Below, in pieces: positions 57,979-64,000 of a stretch of 64,000 nt of DNA. Origin of the DNA: UMGS1649 sp045652705 (GTDB lineage: Bacteria > Bacillota > Clostridia > TANB77 > CAG-465); NCBI GenBank assembly GCA_045652705.1, contig JAZRUV010000013.1:1-64000 (forward strand). The letters are read 5' to 3'. The stretch's first letter is position 1, and the number at the start of each line of letters is the position of its first letter. Below the pieces are notes generated by a model. The model made no database searches and was not told the origin of the DNA. It saw only the letters and a program-made list of their open reading frames with translations. The translations under genes and the position numbers were made by a program.

Positions 57979-58389
57979 ATGGGCAAAATATTAGGAATAG
58001 ACTATGGTGATGCGCGTGTAGGACTAGCAATTACAGATGCATTAAAAATTACGGCTCAGCCTATGGATACATTAGAAATTCATGGTAATAGTGATTTGTT
58101 AATGGATAAAATAAAACAAATTATGAATGAGAGCAAATTAGAAGCTGTTGTAATTGGATATCCAAGACACTTAAATGGTGATATCTCTGAAACTGCTAAA
58201 AAAATAGATGATGTAATAGTTAAAATAGAAGCATTAGGATTAAAGGTAGTTAAATGGGATGAAAGACTTACTACGGTTATGGCTCACAAGACAATGCGAG
58301 ACCTTGGTATAAAGCAAAAAGACAAAAAAATACACGCAGATAGACTTGCTGCTATGTATATATTAGAAGACTATATTAATAGTTTGTAA
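57979..58389 (+). CDS. ruvX: YqgF/RuvX family nuclease
   Basis: RuvX is an RNase H-fold nuclease implicated in 16S rRNA processing and junction resolution. The 136 residues show GIDYGDARVGLAITDALKIT, VVIGYPRHLNGDISETAKKI, KWDERLTTVMAHKTM and the final acidic KKIHADRLAAMYILEDYI. It starts 10 nt after ireB. Confidence 0.95.
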   Translation: MGKILGIDYGDARVGLAITDALKITAQPMDTLEIHGNSDLLMDKIKQIMNESKLEAVVIGYPRHLNGDISETAKKIDDVIVKIEALGLKVVKWDERLTTVMAHKTMRDLGIKQKDKKIHADRLAAMYILEDYINSL

Positions 58390-58449
58390 ATTTTAGGAAT
58401 ATTGCTATATAAAATAGCAAATAATATTAAAAAGTAGGAGGAATTAAAA

Positions 58450-58794
58450 ATGGATGAAAGAGAAGAATTAGAATGCACACACTCTTGTGCAACTTGTGGT
58501 GGATGTGGACACGACCACGATGAAATGGACGAAATGGAAACAGGTATAATAACATTTGTTGACGATGAAGGAAACGATGTTAGATTTGAAATACTAGATG
58601 TAGTAACTCTAGACGAAAAAGAATATTTAGTCGTATTACCAATTGACGAAGTTGATTCAGGAGTATTAATTCTTGAAATAAAACAAGAAGATAATGAAGA
58701 AGTATACGACACTGTAACTGATGATGAAGAAGCAGAAAGAGTTTTCAAAAAATTCCAAGAAGAATATGGCGAAGATGATGAAGAAGAGGAATAA
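58450..58794 (+). CDS. DUF1292 protein with Cys/His-rich N-terminus
   Basis: The 114-residue acidic protein has the DUF1292 core: IITFVDDEGNDVRFEILDVV, EKEYLVVLPIDEVDSGVLIL and ERVFKKFQEEYGEDDEEEE. The N-terminus CTHSCATCGGCGHDHDEMDE is a likely metal-binding knob not present in all members. It follows ireB-ruvX as in many Firmicutes. Function not established. Confidence 0.88.
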   Translation: MDEREELECTHSCATCGGCGHDHDEMDEMETGIITFVDDEGNDVRFEILDVVTLDEKEYLVVLPIDEVDSGVLILEIKQEDNEEVYDTVTDDEEAERVFKKFQEEYGEDDEEEE

Positions 58795-58820
58795 TGAGAA
58801 AAAGATTAAATTACATGATG

Positions 58821-58857
58821 GAGTGTAGGAAAGTTTTATCCTACACTTTATTTTATT
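58821..58857 (+). terminator. terminator of the ireB-ruvX-DUF1292 operon
   Basis: GTGTAGGA (58823-58830) pairs with TCCTACAC (58839-58846), followed by TTTATTTTATT. Confidence 0.85.
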
Positions 58858-58935
58858 AGTTTAAAAGCAAACATGTTATGTATACAAATATATGAGTAAA
58901 ATTTAAGGTGGCAAAAAATAAAATAAATTGAAAAA

Positions 58936-58993
58936 AGAGAGAATCTCTAATATAATTAATTCGTGAAAAGCAATTAATTAGGAGGTTCTCTCT
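58936..58993 (+). promoter_or_regulatory. transposase leader hairpin enclosing the ribosome site
   Basis: AGAGAGAA (58936-58943) pairs with TTCTCTCT (58986-58993), which ends at the ATG. Inside, TAATTAATT (58953-58961) pairs with AATTAATTA (58972-58980). The AGGAGG lies in the internal loop and would be hidden when folded. Confidence 0.65.
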
Positions 58994-60493
58994 ATGACTA
59001 ATATAACAGAAAAAGAGATAAAATTCAATGAATTAGAAGTAAAAATATATAAATTTGTATGTAAAATAGGTTGTGAGATATTAAAATTAGTATTAGAAAT
59101 GCAAGACCAAAAAATATGTAAGGAAAGAAATAAGAAAAGATATAGATATGTAAAAAGAGTACCTACAACAATAAAAACAATAATGGGTGAAGTAGAATAT
59201 CAAAATACAATATACTATGACAAAGAAAAGAAAGATACTGAGAAAATAAAAGGTGAAAAGAAAACAGTATCCCTGCTTAAGGAAATGTTAAAAATAAAGA
59301 AGTTTGGGATGATGTCAACAAATGTAGCATATATAATGAAAAAAGCAATAACGAGTTTGTCATATAGAAAAACATCAGAACTTGTAATGAGTATAACAAA
59401 TTTAACAATAAGTAGTATGGGAGTTTGGGGAATAATACAAACATATGCTGAAGAAATACAGGACATAGAAAATGAATTAATAGAGAAAAAAGATGAAGAA
59501 ATATTAGAACAAGGGACAAAAGATTTAAAGATATTGTATACAGAAGCAGATGGAGTATATTTTAATGTTCAGGGAAAGGATAGAAAAAAGCTTCAAGAAG
59601 AATATAAAAAGAAACATCCAGAGCAACAATTAAATAAATTTAAAAAAGAATTAAAAGTAGGAATAATGTATGAAGAAAATTGTTCAATAGGAAAACAACA
59701 ACGAAAAGAACTAGTTGGTAAAGAAGTATTTGCTGGAGTAATGGATACAAAAAGATTAGCTAAATTAATGAGTACATACACACATATAAAATATAACAAA
59801 ATAGAATTTGTATTACAAAATGCAGATGGTTTGGGTTGGACAAATAAAAAACTGTTCCCGAATGTAATAAGACAATTAGATGAGTATCATATAATAGAGA
59901 AAATAAACAAGAAAATATGTGTAGATGAAGACAGAACAGAATTAATAAAGATGTACCATCAAGAAAAGTTTCAAGAGATGCTAAAATATATAGAACAATT
60001 AAAAGAAGAATATAGCTATGAAGAAACAGAATGTAAGAAATTGGAGGAACTGAAAGAGTATCTAAGTAAAAACTACAGTTCATTAAAAAGAGTATATAAA
60101 GATAAAGAATTAAAGAAACAATTAGGAATAGAAACAATCGACCACATGGGACATCAAGAAAGCAATAACTATGCAACAATAACAAGAAGATTTAAACACA
60201 AAAGGATGAGTTTTAGTATTAAAGGTGCAAATAATTTAGCAGTAATTTTAGCAACGGAAAACAGCGAAAGAAAAGAAAGTGTATATAATGCAATAAATAG
60301 TTCATCATTACCAGCAACAATATTAGAGTCAGTAAATGACTATATAGAAAAGATAGAAGCAAATGTAAAAGAATGCAAAAAGAAAATAAATAAACAAAAA
60401 GAAGTGTATGAATTACCAAAAGGGAACTTGTTAAATATAGGAATGTTTGAAAGAGAGGTAGAACAAAAATTAAAAGAGCTATTATTTAGGTAA
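58994..60493 (+). CDS. transposase, ISLre2 family (UPF0236)
   Basis: The 499-residue protein reads like UPF0236/ISLre2 transposases. The N-terminal region has RYRYVKRVPTTIKTIMGEVE and YQNTIYYDKE. LTISSMGVWGIIQTYAEEIQ follows. The catalytic core has ILYTEADGVYFNVQGKDRKK, VLQNADGLGWTNKKLFPNVI and RQLDEYHIIEKINKKI, with Asp/Glu residues at DDE-like positions. The late segment has IDHMGHQESNNYATITRRFK and HKRMSFSIKGANNLAVI. No frameshift is seen, so the enzyme may be active. Confidence 0.88.
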   Translation: MTNITEKEIKFNELEVKIYKFVCKIGCEILKLVLEMQDQKICKERNKKRYRYVKRVPTTIKTIMGEVEYQNTIYYDKEKKDTEKIKGEKKTVSLLKEMLKIKKFGMMSTNVAYIMKKAITSLSYRKTSELVMSITNLTISSMGVWGIIQTYAEEIQDIENELIEKKDEEILEQGTKDLKILYTEADGVYFNVQGKDRKKLQEEYKKKHPEQQLNKFKKELKVGIMYEENCSIGKQQRKELVGKEVFAGVMDTKRLAKLMSTYTHIKYNKIEFVLQNADGLGWTNKKLFPNVIRQLDEYHIIEKINKKICVDEDRTELIKMYHQEKFQEMLKYIEQLKEEYSYEETECKKLEELKEYLSKNYSSLKRVYKDKELKKQLGIETIDHMGHQESNNYATITRRFKHKRMSFSIKGANNLAVILATENSERKESVYNAINSSSLPATILESVNDYIEKIEANVKECKKKINKQKEVYELPKGNLLNIGMFEREVEQKLKELLFR

Positions 60494-60546
60494 TTTTTAG
60501 ACTTAGCGAAGCTATGCCTAAAAATTAGCAAGAAAGCGTAGCTTTC
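60491..60546 (+). terminator. double hairpin at the 3' end of the IS
   Basis: TAATTTTTAG (60491-60500) pairs with CTAAAAATTA (60518-60527), with inner TAGC/GCTA. GAAAGC (60532-60537) pairs with GCTTTC (60541-60546). The first stem overlaps the transposase stop codon. Confidence 0.6.
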
Positions 60547-60657
60547 ATAATAAAGATATGATAGAATAAACAAAAACAAAGAACGAATAAATTATATTAG
60601 AGAATTGCAACCTTGTACTTTACTGATACTATACAAATTAGGCGTATAAACGCAGTA

Positions 60658-60686
60658 TTGACAAGATGCTTGAAATATGGTAAAAT
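60658..60686 (+). promoter_or_regulatory. promoter of the WG-repeat gene
   Basis: TTGACA (60658-60663), a 17-nt spacer, then TAAAAT (60681-60686). Confidence 0.75.
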
Positions 60687-60743
60687 TAAATAGTTAAAAA
60701 ATTAAAAGATAAATATAATTGTTTATCGGGAGGAGTCTTAGTT

Positions 60744-61571
60744 ATGATTGAAACACAAAAATCAATTCGGCTAATCAAAGCAAAGATTTTTAATATTGGT
60801 TGGCTAGAGAATTCTGAGGGGAAACGCATTTCACCCGTGTTTTTAATGCAAGATTATTTAGAAGTAGGTAAATTTGTTTTAGTAGACACTAATAGAGGGT
60901 GTTTTGTATATCATAAAGAGAAGGATGAATTGTTATATTCTGGCATATTAGGCACTAACGTTCATGTAGACCACTGTATTGGTGATATATATGATTTAAA
61001 CTTTGTTACTGAAAGTGGACATAGATGTCATAGGTTGTATTTTTCAGACATAAATTCTCCATATTTAGAATGCCAAGATATTAAAAAAATATCTGAGGAC
61101 AAGTTTGCCGTTAAAAAAAGCGGCCTATGGGGAATAATTGATTTGAACATGAGGTGGCTTGTTACTCCGCGGTGGTTAAACATTCGTGAATATAACAAAT
61201 ATGGTTGCGCATTGGTATATGAGAAAAATGGCACAAGATCTATTATTGATCGCGATTGTAAATATCTTCTTGAGGAAACAGAGTATGATATTAGAAAGGC
61301 GTTTACTAAAGACTTATTTTTAGTATATAAAGATGGTTTATATGGAGTAATTGATATAACAGGAGCAATTGTTATTGCTCTGAATTACAGAAAAATAGTC
61401 ATGAAGGCAAATTATTTCATAGTGCAGCAAAGCAAATACGGCTTGTATGATATGGCTGGTAATAGATTGTTGGAGTGCATTTACGATGAAATAATTGAAA
61501 CTACAGATAAATTTGTCGTAAGAGATTATGCACGTATTGAGTTTGATAAACCAAAAGTAATACATAAGTAA
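60744..61571 (+). CDS. WG-repeat protein, 275 aa
   Basis: The C-terminal half has WG (KWG) beta-repeats: FAVKKSGLWGIIDLNMRWLV, LVYKDGLYGVIDITGAIVIA and YGLYDMAGNRLLECIYDEII. The N-terminal part is a separate beta-rich region. No signal peptide is seen, which is unusual for these repeats. GGGAGG lies upstream. It is a self-contained promoter-gene-terminator unit, like the other orphan genes, next to the insertion sequence. Function unknown. Confidence 0.78.
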   Translation: MIETQKSIRLIKAKIFNIGWLENSEGKRISPVFLMQDYLEVGKFVLVDTNRGCFVYHKEKDELLYSGILGTNVHVDHCIGDIYDLNFVTESGHRCHRLYFSDINSPYLECQDIKKISEDKFAVKKSGLWGIIDLNMRWLVTPRWLNIREYNKYGCALVYEKNGTRSIIDRDCKYLLEETEYDIRKAFTKDLFLVYKDGLYGVIDITGAIVIALNYRKIVMKANYFIVQQSKYGLYDMAGNRLLECIYDEIIETTDKFVVRDYARIEFDKPKVIHK

Positions 61572-61574
61572 TTC

Positions 61575-61606
61575 AAAAGGCAGGAGTTTTTTACTCCTGC
61601 CTTTTG
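61575..61606 (+). terminator. Rho-independent terminator
   Basis: AAAAGGCAGGAGT (61575-61587) pairs with ACTCCTGCCTTTT (61593-61605). Confidence 0.85.
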
Positions 61607-61717
61607 CTATAGCGGAAAGACACATATATATAAACAAGTATACATAAAATAGGATGAAATACTAGATTATTTTCTTAATATATTGTATAATATTTAGGTA
61701 AGGATAGGGTGAATTAA

Positions 61718-62992
61718 ATGGAAAGTATAGAAAAAAAGGCTTGTGGAATGCTAGGAATATCTAATACAGTAATAGATTTAAGTTTAGAATGTGAACAAGA
61801 ACTTACAGAAAGATTTAATGAAATAGATAATGTAGCATTAATTAATACAGCTAAAGTAATGAATGCATTTAAAAACAATAGAATAAGTGATAGCCATTTT
61901 AAAGCAACAACTGGTTATGGTTATGACGATATGGGAAGGGCCGCTATAGAGAAAGTTTATGCTGAAATTTTTGGCGCAGAGGACGCGCTAGTTAGAATAA
62001 ACTTTGTAAATGGTACACATAGTTTATCTACAGCTATAGCTGGAAATTTAATGCCTGGTGATCTACTTGTAAGTATAACAGGTGCACCATATGATACATT
62101 GGCTGAAACTATAGGTATAGTTGAAAACAATATGTCTCTTATATCGATGGGAGTAAAATATAAACAAGTGGAACTTAAAGGCGGCACTTTTGATACTGAC
62201 TCTGTTTTAGACATTATTAAAAACAATAAAGTAAAAATGATATTTATAGGACGTTCGAGAGGATATTCAACAAGACCATCTCAAACAGTAGAACAAATAG
62301 GAGAAATAATTAAGAAAATAAAAGAAGTTGACAACGATATAATAGTTATGGTAGATAACTGTTATGGAGAATTTGTAGAAACTTTTGAACCAACACACGT
62401 AGGTGCAGATATAATGGCAGGTTCTTTAATAAAGAACATTGGCGGTGGCCTATGTGAAACAGGTGGATATATAGTAGGTAAAACTGAACTTGTAGAGAAT
62501 GCTGCAAAAAGACTTACTGCACCTGGAATAGGCAAAGAATGTGGAGCAACTCTGGGTAAGAATAAAGAAATATTACAAGGATTATTTATGGCTCCGCAAG
62601 CAGTAAAAAATGCAGTTAAAACAGCAGTGCTAACAGCTGCAATGCTAGAAAAACTAGGATACGAAGTAAGTCCATCAGCTTGGGAATATAGAACAGATAT
62701 AATCCAATCAGTAATTTTAAGAGATGAGCAAAAATTAATATCTTTTATACAAGGTGTACAAGCAGCAAGTCCAGTAGACAGCTTCGTTGTGCCTGAACCT
62801 TGGGCTATGCCGGGATATACTAATCCAGTAATAATGGCTGCCGGAACATTTGTAAGTGGTGCTTCAATAGAACTTTCTTGTGATGCGCCAGTAAAAGAAC
62901 CATATGCAGTGTTTATGCAAGGTGCATTAACATATGAAAGTGCTAAACTTGGAATATGTACCGCAATAGATAATATGATTAGAGGTAAATAG
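61718..62992 (+). CDS. PLP-dependent methionine gamma-lyase-like protein (aluminium resistance family)
   Basis: The 424 residues belong to the Cys/Met-metabolism PLP fold annotated as methionine gamma-lyase family or YnbB. Key blocks are KATTGYGYDDMGRAAIEKVY, VNGTHSLSTAIAGNLMPGDL, IIVMVDNCYGEFVETFEPTH and GADIMAGSLIKNIGGGL (PLP lysine in LIKN). The C-terminal domain contains VPEPWAMPGYTNPVIMAAGT. The substrate is not proven for this group. The next gene overlaps its stop by 1 nt. Confidence 0.88.
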   Translation: MESIEKKACGMLGISNTVIDLSLECEQELTERFNEIDNVALINTAKVMNAFKNNRISDSHFKATTGYGYDDMGRAAIEKVYAEIFGAEDALVRINFVNGTHSLSTAIAGNLMPGDLLVSITGAPYDTLAETIGIVENNMSLISMGVKYKQVELKGGTFDTDSVLDIIKNNKVKMIFIGRSRGYSTRPSQTVEQIGEIIKKIKEVDNDIIVMVDNCYGEFVETFEPTHVGADIMAGSLIKNIGGGLCETGGYIVGKTELVENAAKRLTAPGIGKECGATLGKNKEILQGLFMAPQAVKNAVKTAVLTAAMLEKLGYEVSPSAWEYRTDIIQSVILRDEQKLISFIQGVQAASPVDSFVVPEPWAMPGYTNPVIMAAGTFVSGASIELSCDAPVKEPYAVFMQGALTYESAKLGICTAIDNMIRGK

Positions 62993-64000
62993 TGAATAAA
63001 ATAGTAATAATAGGTGCTGGCCCAGCAGGTATGATGGCAGGCATAACAGCCGCTCAAAAAGGGGCAAATGTAACAATACTTGAAAAAAACAATGTGCCGG
63101 GTAAAAAATTAAATATTACAGGAAAAGGTAGATGTAACATCTCATATGTTGGAGATACAGAGTATTTTCTATCTAACATAGTTACAAACCCTAAGTTTAT
63201 GATGAGTAGCATATCAAATTTTAATAATGAAGATTTGGTATCATACGTAAATTCTTTAGGGGTAAAAACTAAAGAAGAAAGAGGAAATAGAGTGTTTCTT
63301 GCATCGGATGATGCGCATGAATTAACTTTAGCTTTACAAAGAGAGCTAAATCGTTTAGATGTTAAAATTAAATATAACACAAGTGTGAAAAACATAGTTA
63401 TATGCAGTGGTAGTGTAGCAGGAATTGTAACAGATACAGATGAAGTCATTTATGCAGATAAAGTTTTAATTGCAACAGGCGGTACAAGCTACTCTTCAAC
63501 AGGTAGTACGGGTGATGGCTATCGTCTAGCCAAAATGGTAGGGCATGGTATAGTAGATGTGAAACCTGCCTTAGTACCACTTGCTTTAAAAGAAAAAGAA
63601 ATATGCAAAAATTTAAGAGGGGTAACTTTAAAAAATGTAGACCTAAAAATACAAGTTGATGACAAAGCTTACGATAAAAGATTTGGAGAATTAATGTTTA
63701 CAGATAAAGGAATAACAGGACCAATAGTTTTAAGTAGTAGTAGTAAGTTAAACAAAGTGAAACATTTAACTTCACTTGCTTCTCAAGATAAAATCAAAGT
63801 TATAATAGATTTAAAACCCACATTGAATGTACAAGAATTATACAAGAGAATAACAAGAGATTTTGAGAAATATATAAACAAAGAATTTAAAAATGCACTG
63901 TCAGATTTAACTATATCTAGATTAATACCAGTAATAATAGCTAAATCTGCAATATGTGAGACAAAGAAAGTAAATAGTATAACAAAAGAAGAAAAAGAAA
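62992..64000 (+). CDS. BaiN/HI0933-family flavoprotein, 3' truncated by the window
   Basis: GTG 62992 (TAGTG overlap) opens MNKIVIIGAGPAGMMAGITA. It continues with EKNNVPGKKLNITGKGRCN, ATGGTSYSSTGSTGDGYRLA and FTDKGITGPIVLSSSSKL, the HI0933-like (BaiN, YtfP) FAD-binding pattern. About 336 of roughly 400-410 residues are present; the frame stays open to the last base. Family members are NAD(P)H:FAD oxidoreductases, some acting on bile acids. The role here is unknown. Confidence 0.9.
   Translation, partial: MNKIVIIGAGPAGMMAGITAAQKGANVTILEKNNVPGKKLNITGKGRCNISYVGDTEYFLSNIVTNPKFMMSSISNFNNEDLVSYVNSLGVKTKEERGNRVFLASDDAHELTLALQRELNRLDVKIKYNTSVKNIVICSGSVAGIVTDTDEVIYADKVLIATGGTSYSSTGSTGDGYRLAKMVGHGIVDVKPALVPLALKEKEICKNLRGVTLKNVDLKIQVDDKAYDKRFGELMFTDKGITGPIVLSSSSKLNKVKHLTSLASQDKIKVIIDLKPTLNVQELYKRITRDFEKYINKEFKNALSDLTISRLIPVIIAKSAICETKKVNSITKEEKE

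Larger units (their letters stand above)
58900..60550 (+). mobile_element. ISLre2/UPF0236-type insertion sequence (ends not fixed)
   Basis: One intact transposase gene (58994-60493) is flanked by a structured leader and by two 3' hairpins (60491-60527 and 60532-60546). The gene is more A-rich and repetitive than its neighbours. I could not identify terminal inverted repeats or a target duplication, so the limits are estimates. Confidence 0.7.

Noticed and set aside
62362..63057. 231-codon minus-strand frame across the PLP enzyme and the flavoprotein start
   Set aside because: It crosses two well-recognised plus-strand genes and has no ribosome site.

Overview
The window is AT-rich DNA (around 30% GC by eye) from an endospore-forming, low-GC Gram-positive bacterium, almost certainly class Clostridia and plausibly an uncultured gut-type lineage. 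Four things support this. Sporulation genes are present: spoIID, a spoIIQ-like gene, spoIIID, pro-sigK, a SPOCS/LysM coat gene and yunB. Gene neighbourhoods are classical for Firmicutes: rpsF-ssb-rpsR, gdpP-rplI-dnaB-tilS-ftsH, ireB-ruvX-DUF1292, rplM-rpsI and spoIIID-mbl. Clean SigA promoters (TTGaca-17-TAtAAT) and AGGAGG ribosome sites are common. PPDK suggests PPi-linked anaerobic glycolysis. The species placement is inference.

Layout. 0-3 kb: ppdK. 3-6.8 kb: orphan small genes, a Sir2 deacylase and a minus-strand operon of eight tiny genes that includes a divergent ribosomal protein S11 paralogue. 6.9-10.7 kb: ruvA, ftsE and an FtsX fused to an M23 (LytM) peptidase. 10.8-12.8 kb: a 'DxxGY' pentad-repeat protein with a small partner. 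12.9-18.0 kb: a Tad/Flp-like pilus operon without its ATPase. 18-20 kb: mecA and rpsF-ssb-rpsR. 20-23.1 kb: an accessory locus bracketed by a family of palindromic GCAGT...ACTGC repeats. 23.1-30.1 kb: housekeeping block. 31.4-38.2 kb: a VirD4/TraG-type coupling ATPase directly upstream of spoIID-spoIIQ-spoIIID-mbl. 38-46 kb: tRNA-modification genes, pro-sigK, tRNA-Thr with an accessory gene pair, and DUF3137-lemA. 46-51 kb: sporulation genes and rplM-rpsI. 51-58.8 kb: an HD/degenerate-EAL protein, a split TauE permease, an operon of VirB2-like pilin, TadZ-like ATPase and GAF/degenerate GGDEF protein, then ireB-ruvX-DUF1292. 58.9-60.5 kb: an ISLre2/UPF0236-type insertion sequence. 60.7-64 kb: a WG-repeat protein, a PLP lyase-like enzyme and a truncated BaiN-type flavoprotein.

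Two themes may be new biology. (1) Secretion and pilus parts are scattered through core chromosome with no relaxase, integrase or att sites in view: a VirD4 ATPase, a VirB2-like pilin, a TadZ-like ATPase and an ATPase-less Tad operon. The VirD4 gene sits head-to-tail with engulfment genes. (2) There are repeated two-gene modules, each a long variable protein plus a 120-145 aa acidic/helical partner with a basic amphipathic segment. They occur at 10.8, 21.0 and 42.7 kb, and two of the small partners are recognisable paralogues.

A third pattern is a set of isolated orphan genes, each with its own SigA promoter (often with the extended -10 TGTGATATAAT or AGTGATATAAT) and its own terminator. They are inserted between conserved operons and are visibly less A-rich than their neighbours. 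All functional statements come from motif recognition by reading; no database search was possible.
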